Origin: Betaproteobacteria bacterium
GTDB lineage: Bacteria; Pseudomonadota; Gammaproteobacteria; Burkholderiales; Burkholderiaceae_F
Direction of reading: 5' to 3'
NCBI GenBank assembly: GCA_016861185.1
Contig: BOKW01000002.1
Location: 310,001 to 374,000 of the forward strand
Length of the DNA: 64,000 nucleotides
The position numbers and the translations under genes are program-made. This document shows, piece after piece, positions 27,024 to 36,062 of the stretch; the stretch's first letter is position 1, and every line of letters starts with the position of its first letter. The notes below the pieces were generated by a model. That model had not been told where the DNA came from. It ran no database searches and saw only the letters and a list, made by a program, of their open reading frames with translations.

Positions 27024-28670
27024 ATGCTGCATGGTCTGATGATGCAGATGCCGCTGGCGATCTCGTCGCTGATCCGGCACGCGGACCGGCATCACGGCGA
27101 CGCCGAAATCGTTTCGCGGCGCGTCGAAGGCGACATTCACCGCTACAACTACCGCGATCTGCACCGCCGCGCGCGCCAGATGGCCAATGCGCTGAAGGGG
27201 CTGGACGTCAAGCTGAGCGACCGCATCGCCACGCTCGCCTGGAACGGCTACCGGCACATGGAGCTGTATTTCGCGGTGTCGGGCAGCGGTGCGGTGCTGC
27301 ATACGATCAACCCGCGGCTGCATGCGGAACAGATCGCGTGGATCGCCAACCACGCCGAGGACAGCTACCTGTTCTTCGATCTGACCTTCCTTCCGATCAT
27401 CGAGGCCATCGCCGGCCACTGCCGGACGATCAAGGGCTACGTCGCGATGGTCGACCGCGCGAAGATGCCCGCGCAATCGAAGGTGCCGAACCTGATCTGC
27501 TACGAGGACCTGATCGACAGCCATTCGGACCGCTACGACTGGCCCGAGTTCGACGAGAACCTCGCCTCGTCGATGTGCTACACGTCGGGTACAACGGGCA
27601 GCCCGAAGGGCGTTCTGTACAGCCATCGCTCGACGATTCTGCACACCTACGCCGCGGCGCTGCCGGATGCGCTGAACCTGTCGGCGCGCGACGTGATCCT
27701 TCCGGTCGTGCCGATGTTCCACGTCAACGCCTGGGGTTTGCCCTATGTCGCGCCGATGGTCGGCGCCAAGATCGTTATGCCGGGCCCGAACCTCGACGGC
27801 AAGTCGCTGTACGAGCTGTTCGAGGCAGAGAAGGTCACCTGCTCGGCGGGCGTACCGACCGTCTGGCAGGGGCTGCTCGCGCACGTCGAAGCGAACAACC
27901 TCAGGTTCTCGACGATGAAGCGCACGGTGATCGGCGGTTCGGCCTGCCCGCCGGCGATGCTGCGCACGTTCGAGGAGAAGTACGGCGTCCAGGTGCTGCA
28001 CGCCTGGGGCATGACCGAAATGAGCCCGCTCGGCACCGCGTGCACGCTGAAGGAAAAGCACATGCACATGTCGCCCGAGCAGCGCTACCCGACCCAGTAC
28101 AAGCAAGGGCGCGTGATCTACGGCGTCGACATGCGCATCGTCGGCGACGACGGCGGCGACCTGCCGTGGGACGGCAAGGCCTTCGGCGACCTGCTGGTGC
28201 GCGGGCCGTGGGTGCTGCGCCAGTACTACAAGGGCGAGGGCGGCGACCCGCTCGTCAAGGACGCGGAGGGCCGCACTTGGTTCCCGACCGGCGACGTATC
28301 GACGATCGACCCGGACGGCTACATGCAGATCACCGACCGCAGCAAGGACGTGATCAAGTCGGGCGGGGAGTGGATCAGCTCGATCGACATCGAAAACATC
28401 GCGATGTCGCATCCGGCGGTGGCCATGGCCGCCTGCATCGCGGCGAAGCACCCGAAGTGGGACGAGCGGCCGCTGTTGGTCGTCGTGCGCAAGCCGAACG
28501 CCGAGCTGACCCGCGAGCAGCTTCTGGCGCACTTCGAGGGCAAGGTCGCCAAGTGGCAGATCCCCGACGACGTCGCTTTCGTCGAGTCGATCCCGCTCGG
28601 GGCGACCGGCAAGATGCTCAAGGCCAAGCTGCGAGAGCAGTTCAAGGACTACAAGCTGCCGACGGCCTAG
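27024..28670 (+). CDS. Fatty-acid/medium-chain acyl-CoA ligase (AMP-forming)
   Basis: Activates a carboxylic acid to its CoA thioester with ATP. The 548-residue protein belongs to the AMP-binding superfamily: P-loop [11 protein letters not shown] near residue 187, A5 motif [24 protein letters not shown], the hinge [16 protein letters not shown], and catalytic Lys in GATGKMLK near the C-terminus. It resembles the medium/long-chain family (AlkK-like) rather than acetyl-CoA synthetase. Ribosome site AAGGAG. It precedes a LIV-type transporter and beta-oxidation genes, with 73 bases to livK, so it supplies the first step of that pathway. Confidence 0.92.
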   Translation: MLHGLMMQMPLAISSLIRHADRHHGDAEIVSRRVEGDIHRYNYRDLHRRARQMANALKGLDVKLSDRIATLAWNGYRHMELYFAVSGSGAVLHTINPRLHAEQIAWIANHAEDSYLFFDLTFLPIIEAIAGHCRTIKGYVAMVDRAKMPAQSKVPNLICYEDLIDSHSDRYDWPEFDENLASSMCYTSGTTGSPKGVLYSHRSTILHTYAAALPDALNLSARDVILPVVPMFHVNAWGLPYVAPMVGAKIVMPGPNLDGKSLYELFEAEKVTCSAGVPTVWQGLLAHVEANNLRFSTMKRTVIGGSACPPAMLRTFEEKYGVQVLHAWGMTEMSPLGTACTLKEKHMHMSPEQRYPTQYKQGRVIYGVDMRIVGDDGGDLPWDGKAFGDLLVRGPWVLRQYYKGEGGDPLVKDAEGRTWFPTGDVSTIDPDGYMQITDRSKDVIKSGGEWISSIDIENIAMSHPAVAMAACIAAKHPKWDERPLLVVVRKPNAELTREQLLAHFEGKVAKWQIPDDVAFVESIPLGATGKMLKAKLREQFKDYKLPTA

Positions 28671-28677
28671 CTTTGTC

Positions 28678-28707
28678 TTGCCCCCCAGTCCCGGCTGACG
28701 GTATTCT
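28678..28707 (+). promoter_or_regulatory. Candidate sigma-70 promoter for the livK operon
   Basis: TTGCCC (28678-28683), an 18-base spacer and TATTCT (28702-28707) lie between the ligase stop and livK. A start near 28714 would leave a 30-base leader with ribosome site AAGGAG. A separate promoter here would let the transporter be expressed apart from the ligase. Confidence 0.45.
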
Positions 28708-28743
28708 GGGTACGCAGAAAAAACACCACCAAGGAGACTCCGA

Positions 28744-30015
28744 ATGATTCGCATGGCGACGAAGTGGCTGCTGGCAGGTCTGCTCGCGCTGCTGGCGGCG
28801 GGAAGCGTGCTGGCGCAGGGCAAGGGCGGCGCGACCGCCCAGACGGTCAAGATCGCGTTCGTGGATCCGCTGTCGGGTCCGTTCGCCGCGGTGGGACAGG
28901 CGATCCTCAAGCACTTCCAGTACATGGCCGAGGTCGTCAACCAGAAGCAGCTCGCCGGCCCGGGCGTGACCTTCGAGATCGTTCCGTTCGACAACAAGGG
29001 CTCGCCGCAGGAGTCGCTGACGCTGCTGCGCTCGATCATCGACCAGGGTATCCACTACGTGACGCAGGGCAACGGCTCGCACGTGGCGATCCCGCTGTCG
29101 GATGCGATCGCCAAGCACAACGAGCGCAACCCCGGCCAGGCGATCGTCTACCTGAACTACGCCGCGGTCGACCCGGATCTCACCAACAGCAAGTGCAACT
29201 TCTGGCACTTCCGCTTCGACGCCAATACCGACATGAAGATGGAGGCGCTGACGGAGTACATGAAGGGCCGGCCGGAGATCAAGAGCGTCTACCTGATCAA
29301 CCAGAACTACTCGCACGGCCATCAGGTCGCGCGCGTGGCCAAGGAACTGCTCGCGCGCAAGCGGCCCGACATCAAGATCGTCGGCGAGGACCTGCATCCG
29401 CTCGGGCAGGTGCGCGACTTTTCGCCGTATATCGCCAAGATCCGCGCCTCCGGCGCCGACGCCGTGATCACCGGCAACTGGGGCACCGACCTGACTCTGC
29501 TCGTGCGCGCCGCGCGCGACGCGGGTCTGACCGCCAACTTCTACACGTACTACGCCGGCGTCACCGGCACGCCGACCGCGATGGGTGCGGCGGGCGCCGA
29601 CCGCGTGCGCCAGGTTTCGTACTGGCACCCGAACATCGAGAAGTACCCGGGCGAGGACATCTATCTCGGGTTCAAGAAGAAGTTCGGCGACGAGTGGTAC
29701 ACGCTGGCCGCGTACACGTCGATGACGATGCTCGCCGAGGCGATCAAGCGCGCGAAATCGGCCGACCCGCTGCGCGTCGCCTACACGATGGAGGGCATGA
29801 AGATGCCCAGCATCATGGGCGAGATCGAGATGCGCGCGAGCGACCATCAACTGCAGCAGCCGCTGTTCATCTCGACCTGGGTCAAGGCCGGCGGCGCGGT
29901 CAAGTACGACACGGAGAAGACCGGCTACGGTTTCAAGACCGAGCGGGCTTTCCCGACCTACGTCGCTTCGCAGCCGACCAGCTGCAACATGCAGCGTCCG
30001 CCGCGCCCGCAATAG
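28744..30015 (+). CDS. LIV-type ABC transporter substrate-binding protein (cluster 1)
   Basis: A periplasmic receptor of 423 residues with a signal peptide (to about SVLAQG, residue 25) and a type I peripla_BP fold. It has VKIAFVDPLSGPFAAVGQ at the mature start, TQGNGSHVAIPLSDAI, and NYSHGHQVARVAKELL. Two Cys, near residue 151 (KCNFW) and residue 414 (SCNMQ), could form a disulfide tying the C-terminal tail to the body; the second LIV receptor here has an equivalent pair. Annotation as branched-chain amino acid transporter would be by family only. The neighbouring acyl-CoA genes suggest an organic acid ligand. Confidence 0.9.
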   Translation: MIRMATKWLLAGLLALLAAGSVLAQGKGGATAQTVKIAFVDPLSGPFAAVGQAILKHFQYMAEVVNQKQLAGPGVTFEIVPFDNKGSPQESLTLLRSIIDQGIHYVTQGNGSHVAIPLSDAIAKHNERNPGQAIVYLNYAAVDPDLTNSKCNFWHFRFDANTDMKMEALTEYMKGRPEIKSVYLINQNYSHGHQVARVAKELLARKRPDIKIVGEDLHPLGQVRDFSPYIAKIRASGADAVITGNWGTDLTLLVRAARDAGLTANFYTYYAGVTGTPTAMGAAGADRVRQVSYWHPNIEKYPGEDIYLGFKKKFGDEWYTLAAYTSMTMLAEAIKRAKSADPLRVAYTMEGMKMPSIMGEIEMRASDHQLQQPLFISTWVKAGGAVKYDTEKTGYGFKTERAFPTYVASQPTSCNMQRPPRPQ

Positions 30016-30041
30016 CGCGCGGCTGCGGCTGCACCGAGCGC

Positions 30042-30070
30042 AACGGCCCCGCCGCGCGGGGCCGTTTTTT
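30042..30070 (+). terminator. Rho-independent terminator after livK
   Basis: A 10-bp perfect stem (AACGGCCCCG / CGGGGCCGTT) with a five-base loop is followed by a run of six T. It lies in the 78-base gap between receptor and permease genes and probably gives partial termination, raising receptor over permease levels. Confidence 0.85.
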
Positions 30071-30093
30071 CGCCCGCCGCGCGGTTCCGCCCC

Positions 30094-31053
30094 GTGAACC
30101 TCGAGTTCTTCCTGATCCAGTTGCTGAACGGCATCAGCTACGGGCTGCTGCTGTTCATGCTGTCGTCCGGCCTGACGCTGATCTTCTCGATGATGGGCGT
30201 GCTGAACTTCGCGCACGCCAGCTTCTACATGATCGGCGCCTACTTCGCGTACCAGATCAGCCGGTGGATCGGCTACTGGCCGGCGCTTCTGATCGCGCCG
30301 CTCGCGGTCGGGCTGCTCGGCGCACTGGTCGAGCGCTGGGGGCTGCGGCGCGTGCACAAGTGGGGGCACGTGCCCGAGCTGCTGTTCACCTTCGGACTGT
30401 CGTACATCATCGTCGAGCTGGTGCAGGTGATCTGGGGCCGCGCAGCCGTGCCGTACGCGGTGCCCGCCGCGCTCGACGGGCCGATCGACTGGCTCGCCGG
30501 CCTCGGCATCACCTTTCCCGAATACCGCGCGTTCATGATGCTGGTCGCGGTGCTGATGCTCGCCGCGATCTATCTGCTGCTGACGCGCACGCGCATCGGG
30601 CTCGTGATCCAGGCGGCGCTGACACACCCGCATCAGGTCGAAGCGCTCGGCCACAACGTGCCGCGCGTGTTCATGCTGGTGTTCGGAGGCGGTTGCGCGC
30701 TGGCGGGGCTCGCGGGCGTGATCGGCGGCAATGCTTTCGTCACGCAGCCCGCGATGGCGGCCGAGCTGGGCGCGATCATCTTCGTCGTGATCGTCGTCGG
30801 CGGCATGGGATCGCTTGCCGGCGCTTTCGTCGCGTCGCTCGCGATCGGCGTGATGCAGACCTTCGCAGTCGCTTCGGATGCGTCGCTGTCGGGGCTTGCA
30901 AGCCTGCTCGGCGTCACCGTCACGCCGCAGACCTTCGGCTACAGCGTGTGGAAGCTGACGGTGGCGCAGGTGGCACCCGTGCTGCCGTTCCTGCTGCTGG
31001 TGCTGATCCTGATCGTGCGGCCCAAGGGCCTGATGGGAACGCGCGAGGACTGA
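30094..31053 (+). CDS. LIV-type ABC transporter permease LivH (cluster 1)
   Basis: A 319-residue inner membrane permease with GTG start. Family marks include LLNGISYGLLLFMLSSGLTLIFSMMGVLNFAHASFYMIGAY and GGCALAGLAGVIGG. The segment VVIVVGGMGSLAGAFVASLAIG, facing the ATPase, is also present. About eight to nine hydrophobic segments are seen. It lies three bases before livM. Pairs with the LivM subunit to form the channel. Confidence 0.93.
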   Translation: MNLEFFLIQLLNGISYGLLLFMLSSGLTLIFSMMGVLNFAHASFYMIGAYFAYQISRWIGYWPALLIAPLAVGLLGALVERWGLRRVHKWGHVPELLFTFGLSYIIVELVQVIWGRAAVPYAVPAALDGPIDWLAGLGITFPEYRAFMMLVAVLMLAAIYLLLTRTRIGLVIQAALTHPHQVEALGHNVPRVFMLVFGGGCALAGLAGVIGGNAFVTQPAMAAELGAIIFVVIVVGGMGSLAGAFVASLAIGVMQTFAVASDASLSGLASLLGVTVTPQTFGYSVWKLTVAQVAPVLPFLLLVLILIVRPKGLMGTRED

Positions 31054-31056
31054 CGC

Positions 31057-32358
31057 ATGGCTCTCGGTCCTCTCCGCTACCGCCCGATCAACCTGGGCCG
31101 CTGGGTGATCTGGGGCTTCACGACGTTCCTGTTCGTCGTGCTGCCGCTCGTGTTCGAGCAGGGCTTCGCACGCACGCTGATGTCGCAGATGGCGATCATG
31201 ATCGTCTTCGCGCTGAGCTACAACATGCTGCTCGGACAGAGCGGCATGCTGAGCTTCGGCCACGCCGTGTACTCGGGGCTCGGCGCGTATTTTGCGATCC
31301 ACGCGCTGAACATGATCGCCAAGGGTGAGCTGCTGTGGCCGGTGTCTTTGCTGCCGCTGATCGGCGGGCTCGCCGGCGCCTTCTTCGGCGTGATCTTCGG
31401 CTACGTGACGACGAAGAAGGCGGGCACGCCGTTCGCGATGATCACGCTCGGCATCGGCGAGATGGTGTTCGCGGCATCGCTGATGTTCCCGGGATTCTTC
31501 GGCGGCGAGGCGGGCATCAGCGGCAACCGCACGGCCGGCGGCAACTTCCTCGGCATTCCGGGGCTGAGCTTCGGCCCGGACCTGCAGGTCTACTACCTGA
31601 TCGCCGCCTGGTGCTTCGCCTGCATGGTCGCGATGTTTGCGCTGACGCATACGCCGCTCGGGCGGATGGCCAATGCGGTGCGCGACAACCCGGAACGCGC
31701 CGAGTTCATCGGCTACAACACGCAGCGCGTACGCTGGTTCATGCTGATCCTGTCGGGCTTCTTCGCCGGCATCGCCGGGGGACTTTCGGCGATCAACTTC
31801 GAGATCGTCACGGCCGAGAACGTCAGCGCGATCCGCTCGGGCGGCGTGCTGCTGGCGGCGTTCATCGGCGGGGTCGCGTTTTTCTTCGGCCCGATCCTCG
31901 GCGCGATCGTGTTCAGCTTCTTCGCGATCGCGCTGTCGGAGTACACGAAGGCCTGGCAGCTCTACCTGGGCGTGTTCTTCGTGCTGATCGTGATGTACGC
32001 GCCGGGCGGGCTGTCGAGCCTGATCCTGATGAACCTGCGCGTGATGAGGTTCCGCAAGTTCAAGCGGCTGCTCGATCCGTACTTCGGCGTCATCGTCGCC
32101 GCGCTGGCGCTCGCCTTCGGCGTCGTGCTGATGATCGAGCTGACCTACCACCTGACGCTGGACATCGCGCTCGGGCCGGTCGTCACGATCTTCGGCTTCC
32201 CGTACGACACCGGCCGGCCCGAGGCGTGGGTCTTCGCCGCCGCCGTCGTCGCCGGCGGCGCCATCGCCTTCGAGTACATGCGGCGCCGCTTCAAGGCCGA
32301 ATGGGACCAGGTCCAGATCGAGATCGAGGACTGGATCCGCGACAACCCCGAGGACTGA
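31057..32358 (+). CDS. LIV-type ABC transporter permease LivM, C-terminally extended (cluster 1)
   Basis: A 433-residue permease; usual LivM proteins are about 300-350. The core has LSYNMLLGQSGMLSFGHAVYSGLGAYF, NPERAEFIGYNTQRVRWFMLILSGFFAGIAGGL and IGGVAFFFGPILGA. After the usual end (APGGLSSLILM) there are about 95 further residues. They include two hydrophobic segments (VIVAALALAFGVVLMIELTY and WVFAAAVVAGGAIAFEY) and a charged cytoplasmic tail rich in Asp and Glu. The tail may be a subfamily trait. The stop is followed at once by the livG GTG. Confidence 0.92.
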   Translation: MALGPLRYRPINLGRWVIWGFTTFLFVVLPLVFEQGFARTLMSQMAIMIVFALSYNMLLGQSGMLSFGHAVYSGLGAYFAIHALNMIAKGELLWPVSLLPLIGGLAGAFFGVIFGYVTTKKAGTPFAMITLGIGEMVFAASLMFPGFFGGEAGISGNRTAGGNFLGIPGLSFGPDLQVYYLIAAWCFACMVAMFALTHTPLGRMANAVRDNPERAEFIGYNTQRVRWFMLILSGFFAGIAGGLSAINFEIVTAENVSAIRSGGVLLAAFIGGVAFFFGPILGAIVFSFFAIALSEYTKAWQLYLGVFFVLIVMYAPGGLSSLILMNLRVMRFRKFKRLLDPYFGVIVAALALAFGVVLMIELTYHLTLDIALGPVVTIFGFPYDTGRPEAWVFAAAVVAGGAIAFEYMRRRFKAEWDQVQIEIEDWIRDNPED

Positions 32359-32359
32359 C

Positions 32360-33118
32360 GTGACCGCGCCTGCCCTCGAACTCGTCAACGTCCGCAAGGC
32401 TTTCGGCCGGACCGAAATCATCCGCGGCGTCAGCCTTTCGATCGCCGCCGGCGAGCGGCACGCGATCATCGGACCGAACGGCGCGGGCAAGTCGACGCTG
32501 TTCAATCTGATCAGCGGACGCTTTCCCGTCAGCAGCGGAACGATCCGCCTCAACGGCCAGGACATCACGCGCAAGAAGCCGTACGAGATCAACCGGCTGG
32601 GACTGTCGCGCAGCTTCCAGATCACCAACATCTTCCACCGGCTCACGGTGTTCGAGAACCTGCGCTGCTCGGTGCTGTGGTCGCTCGGCTACAGGTATTC
32701 CTTCTGGCACAACCTCAACAAGCTCGCCGACGCGGAGGAACGCGCCGAGGACATCCTGCGCCGGATCGGTCTGCGCCGCCGCCGCAATACCGCCGCGGGG
32801 CTGCTGACCTACGCCGAGCAGCGTGCGCTCGAGGTCGGCATCACGATCGCCGGCGGCGCGAACGTGATCCTGCTCGACGAGCCGACCTCCGGCATGAGCC
32901 GCAGCGAGACGGCGAACGCGGTCGCGCTGATCCGCGAAGTCACGCAAGGCAAGACGCTGGTGATGGTCGAGCACGACATGAGCGTCGTGTTCGGGCTGGC
33001 CGACATCGTGTCGGTGGTCGTGTACGGCGAAGTGATCGCCTCCGGGCCGCCTGACGAGATTCGCGCCAATGCGAAGGTCAAAGAAGCGTATCTCGGCCAG
33101 CATGCAGACGCTGCCTGA
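32360..33118 (+). CDS. LIV-type ABC transporter ATP-binding protein LivG (cluster 1)
   Basis: A 252-residue ATPase with GTG start one base after the livM stop. It has Walker A GPNGAGKST, the LivG-type FQITNIFHRLTVFENL, signature LTYAEQRALEVG (the family uses L-Y-EQR instead of LSGGQ), Walker B VILLDEPTSGM and H-loop VEHDMSVVF. An inserted repeat element separates it from livF, unlike the close spacing elsewhere in this operon. Confidence 0.93.
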   Translation: MTAPALELVNVRKAFGRTEIIRGVSLSIAAGERHAIIGPNGAGKSTLFNLISGRFPVSSGTIRLNGQDITRKKPYEINRLGLSRSFQITNIFHRLTVFENLRCSVLWSLGYRYSFWHNLNKLADAEERAEDILRRIGLRRRRNTAAGLLTYAEQRALEVGITIAGGANVILLDEPTSGMSRSETANAVALIREVTQGKTLVMVEHDMSVVFGLADIVSVVVYGEVIASGPPDEIRANAKVKEAYLGQHADAA

Positions 33119-33140
33119 CCGGTGAGAACGAATATGCACG

Positions 33141-33217
33141 ACAGAGACACAGAAAACACAGAGATTCGGACCGAAAGAGCCGCGTTTCGCCTTTCTCGGT
33201 GCTCTCTGTGTCTCGGT
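33141..33217. repeat. Palindromic intergenic element between livG and livF
   Basis: Two 24-base arms (33141-33164 and 33194-33217) are inverted repeats of each other with 20 of 24 matches. They are built around AGACACAGA / TCTGTGTCT and enclose a 29-base loop with its own small palindrome TTCGG-A-CCGAA. Base composition is much more A/T-rich than the surroundings. It is 22 bases after the livG stop and 33 bases before the livF ATG. It resembles dispersed 'CACAGAGACACAGA' repeats seen in many betaproteobacteria. No transposase is present. Confidence 0.7.
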
Positions 33218-33250
33218 GTTTGAAGCTGCCTTTCAAAGCGGTCCAAGCCG

Positions 33251-33943
33251 ATGCTCGAAGTCAGCAACTTGCAGGCCTACTACGGCAAGAGCCACGTGCT
33301 GCACGGGGTCGATCTGCGCGTGGGGCAGGGCGAGATCGTCAGCCTGCTCGGGCGCAACGGCGTCGGCCGCTCGACGACGGCGAAGGCGATCATGGGCCTG
33401 GTCGATTGCACCGGCCGCATCGTCTTCAAGGACAAAGACCTGACACGGTTGAAGACCTACGAGATCGCGCAGCTCGGCGTCGGCTATGTGCCGGAGAGTC
33501 GCGACATCTTCCCCACACTGACGGTCGAGGAAAACCTCCGGCTCGGGCTGAAGGGCAAGGCGCCCGGACGCTGGACGTACGAGGACATGTACGCGCTGTT
33601 CCCGCGCCTGCGGGAAAGGCAGCAGACGCAGGCCGGCGTATTGTCCGGCGGCGAGCAGCAGATGCTGACGCTGGCGCGCACGATGATGGGCGATCCCGAA
33701 CTGGTGATCATCGACGAGCCGACCGAGGGGCTCGCGCCGCTGATCGTCGAGATGGTCGCCAATTTCCTGCGCGCGTTGAAGGAGCGCGGCATCTCGATCC
33801 TGCTGATCGAGCAGAAGCTGACGATCGCGCTGCAGATCTCGCAGCGCGTCTACGTGATGGGGCACGGCCACATGGTCTTCGAAGGCACGCCGGAGGACCT
33901 CAAGCGCAACAAGCTGATCCGGCAGGAGTGGCTCGAAGTGTGA
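33251..33943 (+). CDS. LIV-type ABC transporter ATP-binding protein LivF with Arg in Walker A (cluster 1)
   Basis: A 230-residue ATPase partner of LivG. Signature LSGGEQQMLTLARTMM, Walker B LVIIDEPTEGLAP and H-loop LIEQKLTIAL are intact. The Walker A reads GRNGVGRST: residue 40, normally the ATP-phosphate-binding Lys, is Arg (codon CGC at 33368-33370). The second LivF in this window keeps Lys (GRNGMGKTT). The rest of the protein looks functional, so this is probably a tolerated subfamily variant, with reduced or altered hydrolysis possible. Thirteen bases separate it from the next gene. Confidence 0.92.
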   Translation: MLEVSNLQAYYGKSHVLHGVDLRVGQGEIVSLLGRNGVGRSTTAKAIMGLVDCTGRIVFKDKDLTRLKTYEIAQLGVGYVPESRDIFPTLTVEENLRLGLKGKAPGRWTYEDMYALFPRLRERQQTQAGVLSGGEQQMLTLARTMMGDPELVIIDEPTEGLAPLIVEMVANFLRALKERGISILLIEQKLTIALQISQRVYVMGHGHMVFEGTPEDLKRNKLIRQEWLEV

Positions 33944-33956
33944 CGGGGAGGATGAA

Positions 33957-36050
33957 GTGACGACGTGGTACGAAGTGCGCGGCGACGTCGCCGTGCTGCA
34001 ACTGGACAACCCGCCCGTCAACGGGTTGAACAACGCGACGCGCAAGGCGCTGGTCGAAGGGCTCGAGCGCGCGCTCGACGACGCCAAGGTCAAGGCGATC
34101 GTGATTACCGGCACCGACAAGGTGTTCTCGGGCGGCGCCGACATCCGCGAGTTCAACACGCCGGCAGCGATGGCCGAGCCCACGCTGCTGCAGGTGATCG
34201 CCGCCGCCGAATCCTCGTTTAAGCCGGTGATCGCCGCGATCAACGGCGTCTGCATGGGCGGCGGACTCGAGCTTGCGCTCGGTTGCCACTACCGCGTTGC
34301 CACACCGAAAGCTTCGATGGCGCTGCCCGAGGTCAAACTCGGCATCCTCCCCGGCGCAGGCGGGACACAACGGCTGCCGCGCGCGGTCGGCGTCGAGAAG
34401 GCGCTGCGGATGATCACGACCGGCGATCCGATCGGCGCCGACGAGGCGCTGAAAGCGGGGCTGGTCGGGCGCATCGTGCCGGACACCACGTTCCAGGGCG
34501 TGCTCGACTTCGCGCGCGAAGTCGTCCAGCGAGCGAGCCACCCCAAGCTGCGCGACGCTAAGGCCGCATTGCCGCCGAACACCGACGCGATGGCCTTCTT
34601 CAAGGCGGCCCGCGAACAGGTCGCCAAGGCTTCGCGCGGCCTGACCGCGCCGCTGAAGTGCGTCGACGCCGTCGAAGCCGCCGCGCTGCGGCCGTTCGAA
34701 GAAGGCATCCAGATCGAACGCGCGCTGTTCGTCGAGCTCGTGCAGTCGGCCGAATCGAAAGCCCTGCGCCATGCGTTCTTCGCCGAGCGCACGGCGGCGA
34801 AGATCCCCGACGTGCCGGAGGACACGCCGACGCGGCCGATCAAGAGTGCGGCAGTGATCGGCTTCGGCACGATGGGCGGCGGCATCGCGATGAGCTTCGC
34901 CAATGCCGGCATACCGGTGCGGGTGCTCGAGATGAAGCCCGAGGCGCTCGACAAAGGGCTGGCCACGTGCCGGCGCAACTGGGAGGCGACCGCGAAAAAG
35001 GGCCGGCTGACGATGGGCGAGGTCGAGCAGCGGATGGCGTTGCTGAAACCCACGCTGAAGTACGAGGACCTGGCCGACGCCGACATCGTGATCGAGGCGG
35101 TTTTCGAGGACATGAAGGTCAAGCACGAGGTCTTCCGTACGCTCGACCGCGTGATGAAGCCCGGCGCGATCCTTGCGACCAACACCTCGACGCTCGACGT
35201 CGACGCGATCGCCGCGGTGACCAGGCGCCCGCAAGACGTGATCGGCACGCACTTTTTCAGCCCGGCCAACGTGATGCGGTTGCTCGAAGTCGTTCGGGCG
35301 AAGAAGACCGGCAAGGACGTGCTGGCGACGGTGATGCAGCTGGCGAAGCGGCTGAAGAAGGTCGCGGTCGTCTCGGGCGTGTGCGACGGTTTCATCGGCA
35401 ACCGGATGCTCGAGCAGTACGTGCGGCAGTCGCTGTTCCTCGTCGACGAAGGCGCCAGCCCGCAGCAGATCGACGCTGCGCTCTCGAAGTTCGGCATGGC
35501 GATGGGGCCGTTCACGATGTACGACATGGCCGGCATGGACATCGGTTACGCGATCCGCCAGCGCCGCTACGTCGAGAAGCCGCACATCACCTATTCGAAG
35601 ATCGCCGACCGCGTCGTCGAGGCGGGCCGCCTCGGCCAGAAGACCGGCAAGGGCTGGTACCGCTACGAGCTGCCCGACCGCACGCCGCGGCCCGATCCGG
35701 AGATCGACGCGATGATCGCGGCCTACCGCAAGGAGATCGGCATCGCACCGCGCGCGATCTCCGACGACGAGATCGTCGGCCGCTGCATCTACGCGCTGGT
35801 CAACGAGGGCGCAAAGATCCTCGAAGAAGGCATCGCACTGCGCGCGAGCGACATCGACGTCGTCTACCTGGCGGGCTACGGTTTTCCTGCCGCGAAGGGC
35901 GGGCCGATGCACTACGCGCAGTCGGTCGGCTTCGACCAGGTGATCGCGTCGATGCGCCAGTACGGCGCGAATCCGCACGGCGACCCGAAGTTCTGGGAGC
36001 CGGCGCCGCTGCTGGTCGAGGCGGCGAAGGCGGGGCGCTGGCCGAAGTAG
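33957..36050 (+). CDS. Fused enoyl-CoA hydratase / 3-hydroxyacyl-CoA dehydrogenase (FadB-like)
   Basis: Catalyses two consecutive beta-oxidation steps. The 697-residue protein has an N-terminal crotonase domain (residues about 1-190: FSGGADIREF, NGVCMGGGLELALGCHYR, ALPEVKLGILPGAGGTQRLPR, both catalytic Glu present). It also has a 3-hydroxyacyl-CoA dehydrogenase part (NAD motif VIGFGTMGGGIAM near residue 302; catalytic His in IGTHFFSPANVM; C-terminal domain GFIGNRMLEQY). Start is GTG; an ATG five bases earlier is closed at once by TGA. The thiolase partner is not in this cluster. Confidence 0.93.
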   Translation: MTTWYEVRGDVAVLQLDNPPVNGLNNATRKALVEGLERALDDAKVKAIVITGTDKVFSGGADIREFNTPAAMAEPTLLQVIAAAESSFKPVIAAINGVCMGGGLELALGCHYRVATPKASMALPEVKLGILPGAGGTQRLPRAVGVEKALRMITTGDPIGADEALKAGLVGRIVPDTTFQGVLDFAREVVQRASHPKLRDAKAALPPNTDAMAFFKAAREQVAKASRGLTAPLKCVDAVEAAALRPFEEGIQIERALFVELVQSAESKALRHAFFAERTAAKIPDVPEDTPTRPIKSAAVIGFGTMGGGIAMSFANAGIPVRVLEMKPEALDKGLATCRRNWEATAKKGRLTMGEVEQRMALLKPTLKYEDLADADIVIEAVFEDMKVKHEVFRTLDRVMKPGAILATNTSTLDVDAIAAVTRRPQDVIGTHFFSPANVMRLLEVVRAKKTGKDVLATVMQLAKRLKKVAVVSGVCDGFIGNRMLEQYVRQSLFLVDEGASPQQIDAALSKFGMAMGPFTMYDMAGMDIGYAIRQRRYVEKPHITYSKIADRVVEAGRLGQKTGKGWYRYELPDRTPRPDPEIDAMIAAYRKEIGIAPRAISDDEIVGRCIYALVNEGAKILEEGIALRASDIDVVYLAGYGFPAAKGGPMHYAQSVGFDQVIASMRQYGANPHGDPKFWEPAPLLVEAAKAGRWPK

Positions 36051-36062
36051 CGGGGCCGACCG

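Noticed and set aside
28642..32646. A reverse-strand open frame of about 1330 codons opposite the liv genes
   Set aside because: Composition is rich in Asp, His, Gln and Arg, as expected for the complement of membrane-protein codons. No motif is found.
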